This document shows positions 26,701 through 36,307 of a DNA stretch of 64,000 bases, in pieces. The notes below the pieces were generated by a model. That model was not told the DNA's origin and searched no databases. It saw nothing but the letters and a program-made list of their open reading frames with translations. This stretch comes from Atrichornis clamosus. Taxonomy: Eukaryota; Chordata; Aves; Passeriformes; Menuridae. The number at the start of each line of letters is the position of its first letter. Positions within the stretch are counted from its first letter, which is position 1. The position numbers were made by a program, and so were the translations under genes. Location: positions 62,001 through 126,000 of the forward strand of contig WBMZ01003026.1 in the NCBI GenBank assembly GCA_013400975.1. The letters are read 5' to 3'.

Positions 26701-29700
26701 AGCACTGCTATTTGATTACAAGCCTGGGTGGCCGGCAGCAGGACTGCACAGTAACACTCTGCATCTCTTCATCTAGTACCTGCCCCTGAACGGAGAATTC
26801 GTGCTGGCGGCTGGTGCAGGATTCACAGCTTTTGATGGCAGCTGGGATCCAGGCTGTGACTCAGGTATTGTGTGCCCAAACCAGGAACCCCCTCAGCCCG
26901 TGATGAATCATGCAAATTCAGCCCAAACACCTCTACAAAGGTCCCACCTCAGAGCAAAGCGAATCACTCCTCTTCAATACTTACCTTTTCTTTGATGACC
27001 TCCCTCACATCAGATCTTTTTTTCCTGCTAGATCTCCTGTCTTCTAAAAAAGTAATTATAGTAGGGAAGCCTTTGAAGTCGTAGCAGCAAGACAAATATT
27101 GTTTGTATTTTCCCCTGCCTATTAAGCATGTAGCCACATCAAAGCCCTTATTTTCTCTGCCACGGTGTTTGTAAAGGAAACCAGTTAGGATTTACACACT
27201 GGTGAGCCAAGCCACAGCCATCACAGTGAGCTGGCCTTTGGCCCCATGTACACATTCTTCCCTCCCAGCCTCCAGCCCATGGCTGAGACAGCAGGTTTGT
27301 GTTCCTGGTGCCTTTTATTATCTGAAAGGTGTTTTCTAGGGAGATGTATTTTGGGTATTTAAGAGCTACCCCATGCTTTCAGTGGCAAGTAACTTTTTAG
27401 TTCCCCTGCAGGAAAGGAAGAGTCCAAGCAGAGTGCCTGTGCCTGCATGCTGACTGGCAAAAAAAATGGAGAAAAAAGGGAAAAAAAGCCCAAATGGGTC
27501 TTCCCAGAGGAAGGACTGTAGCATAAGATTGTCCAGAGCCTTCATCCCTACCAGTTTTTTGTTTTGGGGCTGTTTGCCCCCCAGCAGGGATGCTCTGGCA
27601 GCTGTGCTTTTGCACTGGGCTTTTCCTGCCAATCACACGCTGCTCCCCTGAAATCAGCAGGCGTTTCTGGGGCAGCTTTCACAAATGGACTTTTTAAAAG
27701 CACGATTTCAAAATGAATGCACATAATTTAGTCACTAAGCACCCGCATGCTGCCTGAATTGGTAAAGGTTCAGCTGCTGGGAAGGGTGAGAAGGAAGCAG
27801 GGCACTTCATGATGCTGCTAACCAGCAGAGAAATGGTTAATGGTTAAATAACTAATAGTTAAATGTGGCACTGGTTTTAGGGTTACCTGCTGCAGGGAAT
27901 AGGTCTGGTCACATTTCTACAGGCTTGCCAGACTGCTAGGAAACTGGGACATGAATTATCATACCCATTTTTATCAGGTTTAGCTGTTACTCAGCATTCA
28001 GGCAGCTGTTTTCCTCCTTAACCAGAGGAGTGAGCTTTAAAAAAGGGGGAGGAAAAATGTCCTGTGGGATCTGGGCCTGGAGGTCTGCAGCAAAACGTGG
28101 AGTTTGGGCTGAGACCCCAGCCCTGAGTGCTGGGAAGCTTTACTGAGCTCCAGGAAGTGCCTGCAGTGGCTGCCTGAGGGGCTAATGCCAGGGCCAGCCC
28201 TTGGCTCCCTGCCCACAGGGTGAGATCCTCCGCTTCGGGCCAGACAGTGCCTGGTGTTACCAACCCAGGTGCATCTGCCGGGCCTTTGGCTTTGGGTTTG
28301 GGTCGTGCTCAGCCTTTCCTGTCGCTTTTCCAGGTGGAGCAGTGAGGTTTGCAGATGCCGAACACCACGCGTGGTTCGACCCCACACTGTGGCAGGACGT
28401 TTCTCCCAGCAGGGAGCTCAGGCTGAGTGGGCGCATCTTTTCTGTGGATGAGGAGCGTGTCCCGTGCCACTACGATGATGTTATCTTCCAGCCCGAAACC
28501 TCCTTCCGGGTAAACATCGACTCATCACAGCGAGTGATTCACCTCCGCAGCATCTCTGTCATGGGCCAGGTAAGGTGGGGATGATGAGAAACTGGCTCGA
28601 CACCTTCTCACCACAGCCCCAAAGTAGGTCAGGAGAGGAAGGACCAGCTGGAGATGGAGGAGCGGCGCTGCGCAGGGAGATGGGGCACACCCATGGGGTT
28701 GCAGATTCACGGGCTGCTGCTGCTGCTGTGAATGGCCTCGATGGCTTTTTCATCAACCAGTTTGTTACTGCCTCCCTCCCTGCAGTGTTGGAGCACAGAC
28801 TGTCTTACTGTTCACATTTTTAAAAAGGGCCAATGTGCATGGGTCAAACCACCAGCAAATGGCAGCTTCTCTGGGCTCCCAGGGGCCGCTCCCTTCCCAG
28901 GCACGTGTCTGCAGCCGTGCTGCTCAGGCACCCTCTGGGGACGCTTCCCTCCTGCCCCCGACCTTAACATGGCCTGTGGCCCAGTGATCATCTCCCGACT
29001 TTGCTTCAGCCCTGCTCTTTAATTGATTGGAGGGATAATTATAGAAGCGCTGGCAGCCTGCTGTGCTCCAGCCTGGGAATCAGGCTCACAACAAGCCCCG
29101 TCCCTCGCTGGTCGAAGGAGCAGAAGATCACAGGCGCTGCAGCAGTAAACACAGGCTCCTTCCAGGAGTGGGAGATGCGGCAGGCATTTCATAAGTTATT
29201 TATTATTTCTACTGCTGTGCTGGCTGGGATCTGCCATTTCAGGGCCAGGCATTAGGTAGCTGCTTTTTGAGTAATAGACTCAGTCGGTGCCCAGGCGGGT
29301 GCAGGCAAGTCCGAGCAGGGCAGAGCCCCAGTGGAGCTCACCTCAGGCACACGTAGCCCCAGGGAGGCAGAGATGGATGCTCTTGGGTGCTCAGAGTGAT
29401 TCTGGTCCTGTGATGCTGGGGACTACCCCAGGACACATCATCCCCCCAGGGACCACTGCTGGCTGTCCCTCAGGGCAGAGGCTGCTGCTGAGTGATGAGA
29501 TGGAAGAAGAAGGTGCTTTTATGATCACAGAATATTTCCCAAGAACTGACCTTATGAGCTTCTTTATCCCTTTGTCGCCAGCCTACTCTGTGTTCTGTGA
29601 TGACTATTTGCACCTTGGGGCCTGAGAAGTCTGCCTGTTGTGCCAGGGCATGGAGATACTTCCTGTGGAAGAGAGTGGGTGAGGGAATTACTGGTGGCTT

Positions 29701-32700
29701 GGCATGATGAGGCTGGTCAGCCCAGCTCAGCCTGTGCTAATGCCAAACCCATGGAAATGCTTCCCAAAAAAAAGGAAAGCAGCTCAGATTCAGTCCCTTC
29801 CTCCCAGCAGTGAAAAGCTGGTAGCTTCTGGAATTCTCCAGGCCAGCAGAAAGAAGGAAAGCAAAAGAAAAGGCTCAGCCATCTCATTGCAATTTTTTTT
29901 TGTTTTAGGGAGAGTTTTTCTGTTGGTCCAGTGGAAGAGCTGCAATGGGTGTATTGGCAGGGTTTTCCTGCTGCATCACTGCCTGCAGTGGGATGGCCAT
30001 GAGATGTGACACTATGCATGGCTGGGTGCCTGGGGACAGCACGGGGACCTGCCCTGGATACTCACCCTCTTTGCTGCTCTTCCCTGCACAGGAGCTGAGC
30101 ACCCCAGCGTCCTGGGCTGGGTACCTGCGAGGCCCCTCCGCCGCACTGCAGTTCCATGGCAATGGCACTCTCCAGGTGACAGGCACTGGCTGTCCCGACA
30201 AGTCTGGCTGTGCCTGTGGGAATGCCCTGGTGAGCCTGCCCCTTTCCATTTTGGGGGGTACCAGAGGAGTTTGCAGGGCGAGGGACTGATGCTACCCTTC
30301 TCTCCTTCAGGATGGCCCCCGCATCTGCGCAGCCCTGCTCGGGGCGTCGGGGAGGCAGTGCCCAGAGCCAGCGTGCCAGAGCCCTTTGCAGCCCCTTGGC
30401 CACTGCTGTGGGGTCTGTGGTGAGTGGGCGACACGGCCCTATTCCTCCTCCCTGCCACGCCAACTGCCCCAGCCCCCTTCCCCTGGCTCTGTGGGGGGAA
30501 GTTGGGTGCAGGGGGTGCTGCTGGTCATAGGCGAAGTTTTGCTGTATCACTGCTCCCAAGGGTCCCATCTGCAGGTCCTGTCATGCCACCTTCCCAGCAC
30601 ATCTCTCTGAAGAATCTTCCTGGCTTTCAGGAGCCTGTTCTGAGTCGGAGCCCTTTGTCCCTGCCTCTGGTTTATCCTGTCAGGATGTCACAGCTCGTCA
30701 AGCTAATAGGGCTGTGCTGAGTTTATGCAGCAGAACACACTCAGAGGAAATGCAACCTTTTCCACTGTAATGTCAGCTTCCCAACAGCCAGCTTGTTTCA
30801 TTTCATTTAAAATAAAAACATGCAGATTGACAGCATTCCCTCTACAATGGGTGCTCCTCCATTAATCTGCATGAAAGGTTGCTAAGGGGAATTTTTCGTG
30901 CACAACTGTACCTGGATACTTGATATCCCATATTTGCTATATCATACCAAATTCATTACAATGGCACCGTATGTTTCTCCAACATGCTCCTAAAAGCATA
31001 GTCCCTTACAGTCTTTAGGACAATTTCAAATTTCAACAAATGCTCACTTGCATTTTTCCCAAGGAAAATATTTGTCTCCATGACTGCAGTGCAGCAGTAC
31101 AGGGAGTGCAGGTGTTCCCTCCTCTCAGCTTTCCCTCCAAAGCCAGGGTAGTGCTCCTGAATCGCGGCCTTGTGGCCCCAAACCCAAGTACCTGCAGAGC
31201 TTCCCAGGTAAGTGGGAGAAAGCTTTCCAGGGAAAGCTTCTCTCCAGAATATATTTGAAGCCAAAAGCCTTTCATCAAACCCAGCTGACAAAAGCCCAGC
31301 AAGGGAGGGAGAGGTTTCTTTCTGAGCCCAGCCAGACCAGTTGCACAGGGGTACCGCAGGGTCCCCAGTGCCGTTCGTGGCACTCAGAGCTGTGCTGCTG
31401 TGACAGCTCTGCCCACCCTTGGTGACAGACTGGTGACAGTTTGATGTCTGTTTGTTTTCTGGCTGCAGGGGCCACCATTAACCTGGATTTCACTCCTGAT
31501 TTTGACCTGCAGAAGTACCAGGACAGATTGGTCCAAGAGTTGCTGAGCCAGGTACATCAGCCTGTTGTATTGAGAGGGGCTAATGAAACTGCAAGCCACT
31601 GGCCACATCAGCCAGTGACTTGATGCCTGTGGGACTGTCTGGGGTGAGTCCCAGCAATGCTGGGGGTTCAGTCTCACTCTCTACCACCCTGCAGGGCCCA
31701 CCCCCCCATTTGACCTCTTGGATGTGCCAGCTTGCTGTGAGGGCTGGGTCCCTTGCTCCCCACCACAGCCACACTGTCCTGCTCAAAGCAGGGCAGGAAC
31801 AGCTGCTGGCATGCAATAGGGAAGGATGCAGGGGGGCTTGCGGGAAACCCTGCTCTAGAAAACACAGGAGATCAGGTGTAGGTAACTTGGGAGCTCAGCA
31901 CCTGCAGCTGGGATCATGCAAACCTGCAGCAGGACATCCCTCTGGCCAACGCTGGGCTGCTTTTCCATTTCCCAGCAGGCAAGCAGTGGGTGGGTAACTG
32001 GCATGGTCAGCACTCGGGTGCTCTACAAAGCATCACTTCATGCTGCTGCTTGTCAGACACAACGTGACATCCCTCCTCCTTACCAGGGGCTGCCGGGGAG
32101 GTGTGCTCCGAGTTGCACAGAGAGGTTCGATACCAGAGTATTGCTCTATTGATCCTCAACTGAAAGCTGTCTGCCTGCCTTCCTTACAGCCACACGTCTT
32201 CATACAGCTTTTAATGGGTGTGATACACAAAATTGCTTTCTCAGCATGCCCACCTCCGTGGGGACCACTGCATGCTGGGTGCTGGTCACAGCTTGGGAGA
32301 GAGGGGACATAGGAGCCTCTCCTTTGGGAAATGCGACAGCACTGCAGTAACAGGGATGTGATGGGGCTCACATGAAGATTCAGGTGGAGCTTGCCACTGC
32401 ACCCATCGTGGCTGTCTGGAGAGGTGACTGTTTTCTGCCTACACTCTCATGGGCTCTATATATCTCCTTGTGTTTTATAAAGCCCAAATATGCTGGTGTG
32501 CAGATGGCCATATCCAAGGTGCACAAAGCACAGACCTTCCTGGGCCTCATGTCCCGAAGCTCCACTCCTCTCATCCAGATCGTGCTGATAGATGACAGAG
32601 CAGGAGTGCAGGCCGGCTCCGCTGCGGAGCAGCTGGCAGCAGACATCATGGAGGACATAGCACAGCACGGTAACGCCCCTGTCCTCCTCGGCCACCCCCT

Positions 32701-35700
32701 GCAGGTGCACTCAGACCCGCTGCTGGCCAGAGCTTCTTATTCCCTGGCAGCAACCCAGTGTCCAGTGGGGTTTGAATGTCTCTAATGATGGAGATTCCAC
32801 AACATCTCAAGGCAGCCTGTCTCCACAACTGACCATCTTTGCAGTAAACCAGTTTTTTACATATAAACATACAGATAAATATAGGTATTTAACTGGAATG
32901 TACTAGTGGCATTTCAGTATCTGCCCACTGCCTCTTGCCCTGTCACTGGGCACTGCTGAGAAGAGCCTGGCTCAGCACTCCAGCTGTGTCTCACCAGGGC
33001 AGAGCAGAGGGGAAGGGTCGCCTCCCTTGACCTGCTGGCAACTCTCCTCAGGCAGCCATTGTGATTCCGTGCCGTGTCTGACCATGACCAGCTTGGTGCC
33101 TGCCAGGACCACCAGGTCCCTCTCTGCAGAGCTGCTTTGCAGCCAGTACACTGCTTGTGGAGGCAGCCATGGGAGCTGGCAGGTGCTGAAGGGCACGTAG
33201 GTCATAGCCAGGGGACCTGGCATTGTGTGGATAACAGATCCCCATGGGCTTGTCCCTGTTGAGTCCATCCACCTGTGTATCCCATCCTCATCCCCAGGGA
33301 AAGGCGATTCTCCAGGCAAGCAGGGCCAGATGCAACTGAAGGCTCCTTCTGCCATGGGTGTGGGGATGTGTTGCCCTGTACAATCCTCACTCCTGTTTCT
33401 TCCTGCCCTTTCCCAGGTGAAGCTCTTGGCATTTCAAGTGGCAAAATGGAAGTGGCCACTGGCAGCACTTCCAGCGGGCAGGTGGGGAGCCACACACTGA
33501 GCAGGATCACAGCGGGGACGGTCATGGCGCTACTCTTTGGTCTCCTGTTCCTTGGAGGGATCCTCTTTCTCTACAGAAAGGGAAAGCTGAGGTAGGGATG
33601 TGACTTCAGCCAGCAGCAAATAGGCTGCTTCTGCCTGGGGCAACTGGCAGCCTGGGCTGTCCTCCCAGCCTGGCACTCAGGGGCACCCAGGGCTGCCTGG
33701 AGCTCCCACGGAGAGGGGCATGGCCTGGCAGCCTGCCGTGCCCAACATCACTGTTCACAGAACCACAGCAGGGTTTGGGTTGGAAGGAACCTTAAAGATC
33801 CTCTACTGCCAACCCTCCTGCCATATCCAGGGACACCTTCCACTGGACCAGGTTGCTCAGCGTCTTGTCCAGCCTGGCCTTGAACACTTCCAGGGATGGC
33901 GCATCCACATCTTCTCTGGGCAACCTATTCCGGTGCCTCACCCCCCTCACAGTAAAGATGTTTTTCCCCAATATCTTATCTAAACCTGCCCTCTGTCAGT
34001 TTAAAACCATTGTCCTTGTTCCTCATGGTTTATTGGAGGTGAGGCAGCTGAAAAGCACTTCTGTACTGCTGGAGTGTTACTTCATCCGCCTCCATGGCCA
34101 GGAGTAGTTCCTTCTTGGCATGGTGCCGTGGGCTCTGGTGGCAGCAGGGCTGCTGCAGCTCACCTGGAGCTCTGCACAGCCCAGTCATGGTGCCTGGTGG
34201 CATCTCCTGTTCCTTGGCACCATGAGTTTGCAGCCCTGCCGGGGAATGGAGGACTGAACCTGCCAGCTGCTAAATAGAAATGCATCAAAATACTGCAAAA
34301 CACTTGTCCCACAGCTTTGTAACCATGAAAGGGAGTGACAGCATCCAAAAGCAAGTGCAACTTCTGATGCATTAGCTGTTGACAGAGTATGGAGTATGGA
34401 GTGCAGGCCCCAGGGGAGGGGTGGCAGGTGCACCTGACTGCTCCACAGCTGGGAGCCAGTCAGAAGTAGTCCTCCTCCATCACCTTTTCCCCTCACAGCT
34501 TGCAGGTGGGCTCTGGCAGTGGTTAGGGCATCCCACCTCTGCTCCTCCCTCATGCACCCACCTTCACCTGGAGGGTTTTTCAGGGTTTACTGGCTCCCTG
34601 CTCAGCCACTATGGCTGGTCTCATGTACCCAGCTGTGGACAAGTGGGGCTGACCTTACAAATTTTATAACCAGGGGACAGGAATTGCTTAAATTTGCATG
34701 TGCAAAGTGTCTGCACCTGTGTCTGCCAGGGGGAGCTGAGGCTCCCCGGTGCTGGGACTGCCATGTCACAGGCTCATGAGTCAGGTTGTTTGTTCCCTCA
34801 TGGCTCCTCCGCTGGGATTTTGTCACTGTGCAGCAGTGGCCCTGGCCAAGGACACTTGCCCTGCTGCTGGGCACATGCTGACATGGTATTTCCTGGCAGT
34901 AAACCCGCACCTTCATTTAATTTCTAAATAAAACTCCCAGACGCATAATTGCTACTTGATGATTTGTCTTTCACTGACGCTTCTCTGGACGCTGGACAGG
35001 CCTTTGAAACCAGCTCAGTCAGCAGCAGGAGGGAATTTCGTGTAGCTACAGGAGACAGGGCTGAACCTGAGCCCAGGGCCTGTCCCTGGCTCACCACTCC
35101 TGCTGCGTGTCCCTGGCTGGCTCTGGGGCAGGGCCCTTCCAGGCAGTGCTACCCAGCATCGTGGAGGCACCTGACACCACCAGGGGTGCTGCAAATTAGC
35201 CATGAATTTCTGGAAGCCTGCAATGTGTAGAAGCCCCCATGCATTGGAGCCCTCCTGACCACCAGCAAACCAGGGAATTTAGCTTGTTTCCACCAAAAAG
35301 GGCCTAGCAGAGCTTCCCTCAGATCTTCTGAGGTGATGTGTGTGGATCTGCTGCTGAGCCCACCTGCGCCAGGTGCTTGGTGCAGGGGAGGATGCTCAGT
35401 GACTGGAACCCTTAGGATAAGAGTAATGAAGAAAATAATACAAGTACTGATGGTGATTAAGATGACAAAATGATAACACAGTTAAAGTAAAGATAAAAAA
35501 GTAATTAGTGCTTGTTGAGATTGCAGTGGGAACAGGTGTCAGCTCTGTGGCAATTCATTTTAGGCCACAGGGAAGGAATGATGGCTCCAAAGTAAAGCCT
35601 GTGCCGGAGTTGTCTGCCTCTGCAAACTCTTCCCTCAAGAACGCAAGTCCCAGACCTCCAGGCTTAATGGTTTCTGCTAGATATGGCAGCTTTTCCCTGG

Positions 35701-36307
35701 GAAAGGGTACAAACATTGCATGTCAAAGACAGCCTGTCACTTTGCCCTTGTATTTTCCCATCCACCTCTTGAAGATGCAGGGTTTCAGCTGGGGGGGCTG
35801 CTGGGATGGGAGGGGTGTGGGTGGTGATGCCCAGCTCTTCCCCAGGTTGCCTGTCCTGCACCTGCCCTGGCCCTGGGACAGACTGGAGGACCCGGTGTCC
35901 CCTGCACCAGCCAGTGACAAAGGCTTCGACAACCCCATGTTCAGCGTGGTGAGTCACCACTGCAGGGGTTCTGGGATGCTGGGGGCCGCGGGCAGGAGGT
36001 GCTGGGGCCCCAGCCATGACACTCGAGAGCCAGTTGGGCTTCCCCTGGCAAGGGTCCTCCTTTCCCCAGGCGGGGGGGGTTTGTGGGATGTTCCCATCCT
36101 TCCTCGGGTCACCAGCCTCTCGACTGCTGAGGGACTCAGCACTGGGTGGGTTTTGCCAAGCGTTTTGCTTCTCTTCCCCATTGGTTGCTCTTTCCTCTCT
36201 TGCTGTTGCAGGAGCCCCCAGGAGCTGACCTTGGAGAGGAGACACCTAAAGACCTCCAGGTCTTCTACCTCAACCCTCTGTATGACGCAAGCGAGACAGA
36301 GACCTGA
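14651..36307 (+). CDS. AMN: AMN, amnionless (gene-level entry; 12 spliced coding exons)
   Basis: AMN binds cubilin, anchors it in the membrane and carries it to the apical surface, forming the cubam receptor for intrinsic factor-B12 and filtered proteins in gut, kidney and yolk sac. The twelve exons listed below join in phase to 473 residues from ATG 14669, or 479 from ATG 14651; human AMN is 453. From residue 1 at 14669 the protein has a signal peptide (MKRLLFLLSIVQLL), a conserved N-terminal motif (WIPNTNFETASNW), a cysteine-rich segment at about 211-259, a membrane helix at about 380-402 with RKGK stop-transfer residues, and a tail with FDNPMF (435-440) and YLNPLY (461-466). The only N-glycosylation sequon I see is NGT at 201. 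The gene covers about 21.7 kb, against about 8 kb in human as I recall, mainly through introns 3 and 1. It lies in tandem with TRAF3 and converges on CDC42BPB. Confidence 0.95.
14712..16829 (+). other. AMN: AMN intron 1
   Basis: A 2.1 kb intron with GTGAGT donor and CCTCCCAG acceptor. It contains a CpG-rich island at about 15060-15300 and a T13 run at 15963-15975. No further exon is supported. Confidence 0.85.
15060..15300. promoter_or_regulatory. CpG-rich island in AMN intron 1
   Basis: I count about 28 CpG dinucleotides in 240 bp, including GCCGCCGCCGCGG and CTCGCGCGCCCGG, while the flanking kilobases are CpG-poor. It starts about 400 bp downstream of exon 1. It may be part of an extended AMN promoter region or mark a separate transcript start. 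No coding frame in it resembles a known protein. Confidence 0.5.
16830..16948 (+). CDS. AMN: AMN exon 2
   Basis: Acceptor CCTCCCAG|CT, donor AAG|GTATAG. Encodes the mature N-terminus: an Ala run, then VYKQWIPNTNFETASNW and VPCASDVVHFEKDK. The WxPNTxFxxAxNW pattern is the most recognisable AMN signature. Confidence 0.93.
17062..17106 (+). CDS. AMN: AMN exon 3 (45 bp)
   Basis: A short in-phase exon between TTCTTACAG and ATG|GTAAGG. Encodes VVSVFVRSPHALTDM, matching the mammalian VSVLVxxxHAxSDM stretch. Intron 2 upstream is only 113 bp. Confidence 0.93.
17183..17440 (-). repeat. CR1 LINE 3' fragment in AMN intron 3
   Basis: Plus-strand sequence reads as the reverse complement of a CR1 3' end: GGTTTGGGTTAGAAGGGACC, then GGGCAGGGACACCTTCCACT, CATCCAGCCTGGCC and CAACCTGTTCCAGTG, ending near ACCTGTCCTATATTTAGGAC. 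It is 5'-truncated, non-coding and antisense to AMN. The (ATTCTGTG)n tail is missing or eroded. Confidence 0.93.
18230..18620. other. AT-rich candidate conserved non-coding block in AMN intron 3
   Basis: About 390 bp of AT-rich, non-repetitive DNA with many TAAT-type cores (CACTAATAG, GCTTTAATAACG, TTTAATCC, ATAATTGC), in an intron that is otherwise GC-rich with CAG/CTG runs. No repeat family is recognisable. The look is that of a vertebrate enhancer-type element, but conservation cannot be tested here. Confidence 0.3.
20863..20876. repeat. (TG)7 microsatellite
   Basis: Uninterrupted TG dinucleotides in AMN intron 3; possibly polymorphic in length. Confidence 0.85.
26777..26864 (+). CDS. AMN: AMN exon 4
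   Basis: Acceptor TTCATCTAG, donor TCAG|GTATTG; ends in phase 1. Encodes YLPLNGEFVLAAGAGFTAFD followed by a GSWDPGCDS segment, corresponding to the mammalian LLPLDGELVLASGAGF region. Confidence 0.95.
26865..28333 (+). other. AMN: AMN intron 4
   Basis: A 1.5 kb intron. The frame is open for 132 bp before exon 5, but an upstream acceptor at 28218 would be out of phase with exon 4 and meet TGA at once. Includes an A/G-rich tract at about 27462-27490. No other feature. Confidence 0.85.
28334..28569 (+). CDS. AMN: AMN exon 5
   Basis: The largest AMN exon, 79 codons. Acceptor CTTTTCCAG, donor CAG|GTAAGG. Encodes conserved ectodomain motifs FADAEHHAWFDPTLW, VDEERVPCHYDDVIFQP and IHLRSISVMGQ. Paired cysteines and the R-V-P-C-x-x-D-D-V motif match mammalian AMN. 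Confidence 0.96.
28570..30091 (+). other. AMN: AMN intron 5
   Basis: A 1.5 kb intron. A less GC-rich, non-repetitive stretch at about 29020-29280, with TTTAATTGATTGGAGG and TAAGTTATTTATTATTTC, could be a conserved element. No exon or repeat is recognised. Confidence 0.85.
30092..30229 (+). CDS. AMN: AMN exon 6 (start of Cys-rich segment)
   Basis: Acceptor CCTGCACAG, donor CTG|GTGAGC. Encodes LQFHGNGTLQV and the first cysteines of the VWFC-like segment (GCPDKSGCACGNAL). It contains the only NxT/S sequon I found, NGT at residue 201. Confidence 0.95.
30311..30419 (+). CDS. AMN: AMN exon 7 (Cys-rich segment)
   Basis: Lies after an intron of only 81 bp. Acceptor CTCCTTCAG, donor TGTG|GTGAGT, phase 1 out. 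Encodes ICAALLGASGRQCPEPAC and LGHCCGVCG, completing the cysteine-rich segment (CxxAxC, HCCxxCG), as in mammalian AMN. Confidence 0.96.
30420..31468 (+). other. AMN: AMN intron 7
   Basis: A 1 kb intron. Bases about 30760-30960 are AT-rich and non-repetitive (TTTCATTTCATTTAAAATAAAAAC, then CATTAATCTGCATG) within GC-rich flanks, another candidate conserved element. No exon found. Confidence 0.8.
31469..31551 (+). CDS. AMN: AMN exon 8
   Basis: Acceptor GGCTGCAG, donor CAG|GTACAT. Encodes GATINLDFTPDFDLQKYQ and RLVQELLSQ. It matches the mammalian FDLERYRxRI stretch, where the juxtamembrane ectodomain begins. Confidence 0.94.
31552..32482 (+). other. AMN: AMN intron 8
   Basis: A 0.9 kb GC-rich intron with no recognised repeat or exon. 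Its acceptor is TGTTTTATAAAG, unusual in ending AAAG rather than CAG. Confidence 0.8.
32483..32669 (+). CDS. AMN: AMN exon 9
   Basis: Donor CACG|GTAACG, phase 1 out. Encodes YAGVQMAISKVHKAQTFLG, PLIQIVLIDDRAG and AEQLAADIMEDIAQHG, matching the mammalian QVAVSKV...IQVVLVEN...LLADVAENG series. Phase continuity with exons 8 and 10 supports the weak AAAG acceptor. Confidence 0.93.
32670..33416 (+). other. AMN: AMN intron 9
   Basis: A 0.75 kb intron, more than half of it an old CR1 fragment (32757-33200). The remainder shows nothing recognisable. Confidence 0.85.
32757..33200 (-). repeat. CR1 LINE fragment (older type) in AMN intron 9
   Basis: Plus strand reads as reverse-complement CR1: TGTCCAGTGGGGTTTGAATG, GATGGAGATTCCACAACATC, then TGCCTCTTGCCCTGTCACTG, CACTCCAGCTGTGTCTCACC, and CCAGGTCCCTCTCTGCAGAG. 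It starts 88 bp after the exon 9 donor. Several internal segments of the usual CR1 consensus seem to be deleted. It is antisense to AMN and of a different subfamily from the 17.2 and 33.8 kb copies. Confidence 0.85.
33417..33591 (+). CDS. AMN: AMN exon 10 (transmembrane segment)
   Basis: Acceptor TTTCCCAG, donor AG|GTAGGG, phase 2 out. Encodes the EALGI juncture, a Gly/Ser/Thr-rich stalk and one hydrophobic helix (ITAGTVMALLFGLLFLGGIL, to about residue 402) followed by YRKGKLR, a type I stop-transfer pattern. Confidence 0.96.
33592..35845 (+). other. AMN: AMN intron 10
   Basis: A 2.25 kb intron with a CR1 fragment near its 5' end. An A-rich low-complexity patch with GATAA motifs lies at about 35417-35505. 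No exon recognised. Confidence 0.85.
33757..34025 (-). repeat. CR1 LINE 3' fragment in AMN intron 10
   Basis: Reverse-complement CR1 3' end: CACAGAACCACAG tail remnant, GGGTTTGGGTTGGAAGGAAC, GACACCTTCCACTGGACCAG, CATCCACATCTTCTCTGGGC, CAGTAAAGATGTTTTTCCCC. Same general type as the 17.2 kb copy; antisense to AMN. Confidence 0.93.
35846..35948 (+). CDS. AMN: AMN exon 11 (cytoplasmic tail, first NPxF)
   Basis: Acceptor CTTCCCCAG, donor GTG|GTGAGT. Encodes a Pro/Trp-rich stretch and KGFDNPMFSV. FDNPMF matches the FxNPxF adaptor-binding signal of AMN tails (Dab2/ARH-type PTB clients). Confidence 0.95.
36212..36307 (+). CDS. AMN: AMN exon 12 (last; second NPxY-type signal and stop)
   Basis: Acceptor CTGTTGCAG; stop TGA at 36305-36307. 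Encodes EPPGADLGEETPKD and VFYLNPLYDASETET. The second signal is YLNPLY, whereas I recall FVNPLF in human. Confidence 0.96.
   Translation, partial: EPPGADLGEETPKDLQVFYLNPLYDASETET

Larger units (their letters stand above)
17107..26776 (+). other. AMN: AMN intron 3 (9.7 kb)
   Basis: The largest AMN intron. It holds one antisense CR1 fragment at its 5' end, homopolymer runs (T14 at 17564-17577, A11 at 19490-19500), a (TG)7 tract at 20863-20876, and an AT-rich block at about 18230-18620 that stands out from the GC-rich surroundings. Open frames here overlap on both strands and show no family motifs, so I call no exon. Confidence 0.85.

Noticed and set aside
28201..28333. In-frame upward extension of AMN exon 5 with a plausible acceptor GCCCACAG at 28218.
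   Set aside because: Joining exon 4 (phase 1) to 28219 gives GGG TGA, an immediate stop. The acceptor at 28333 fits in phase and matches the family.
33720..33983. An 87-codon plus-strand open frame in AMN intron 10 resembling one near 17.1-17.4 kb.
   Set aside because: The similarity arises because both are antisense translations of CR1 fragments.
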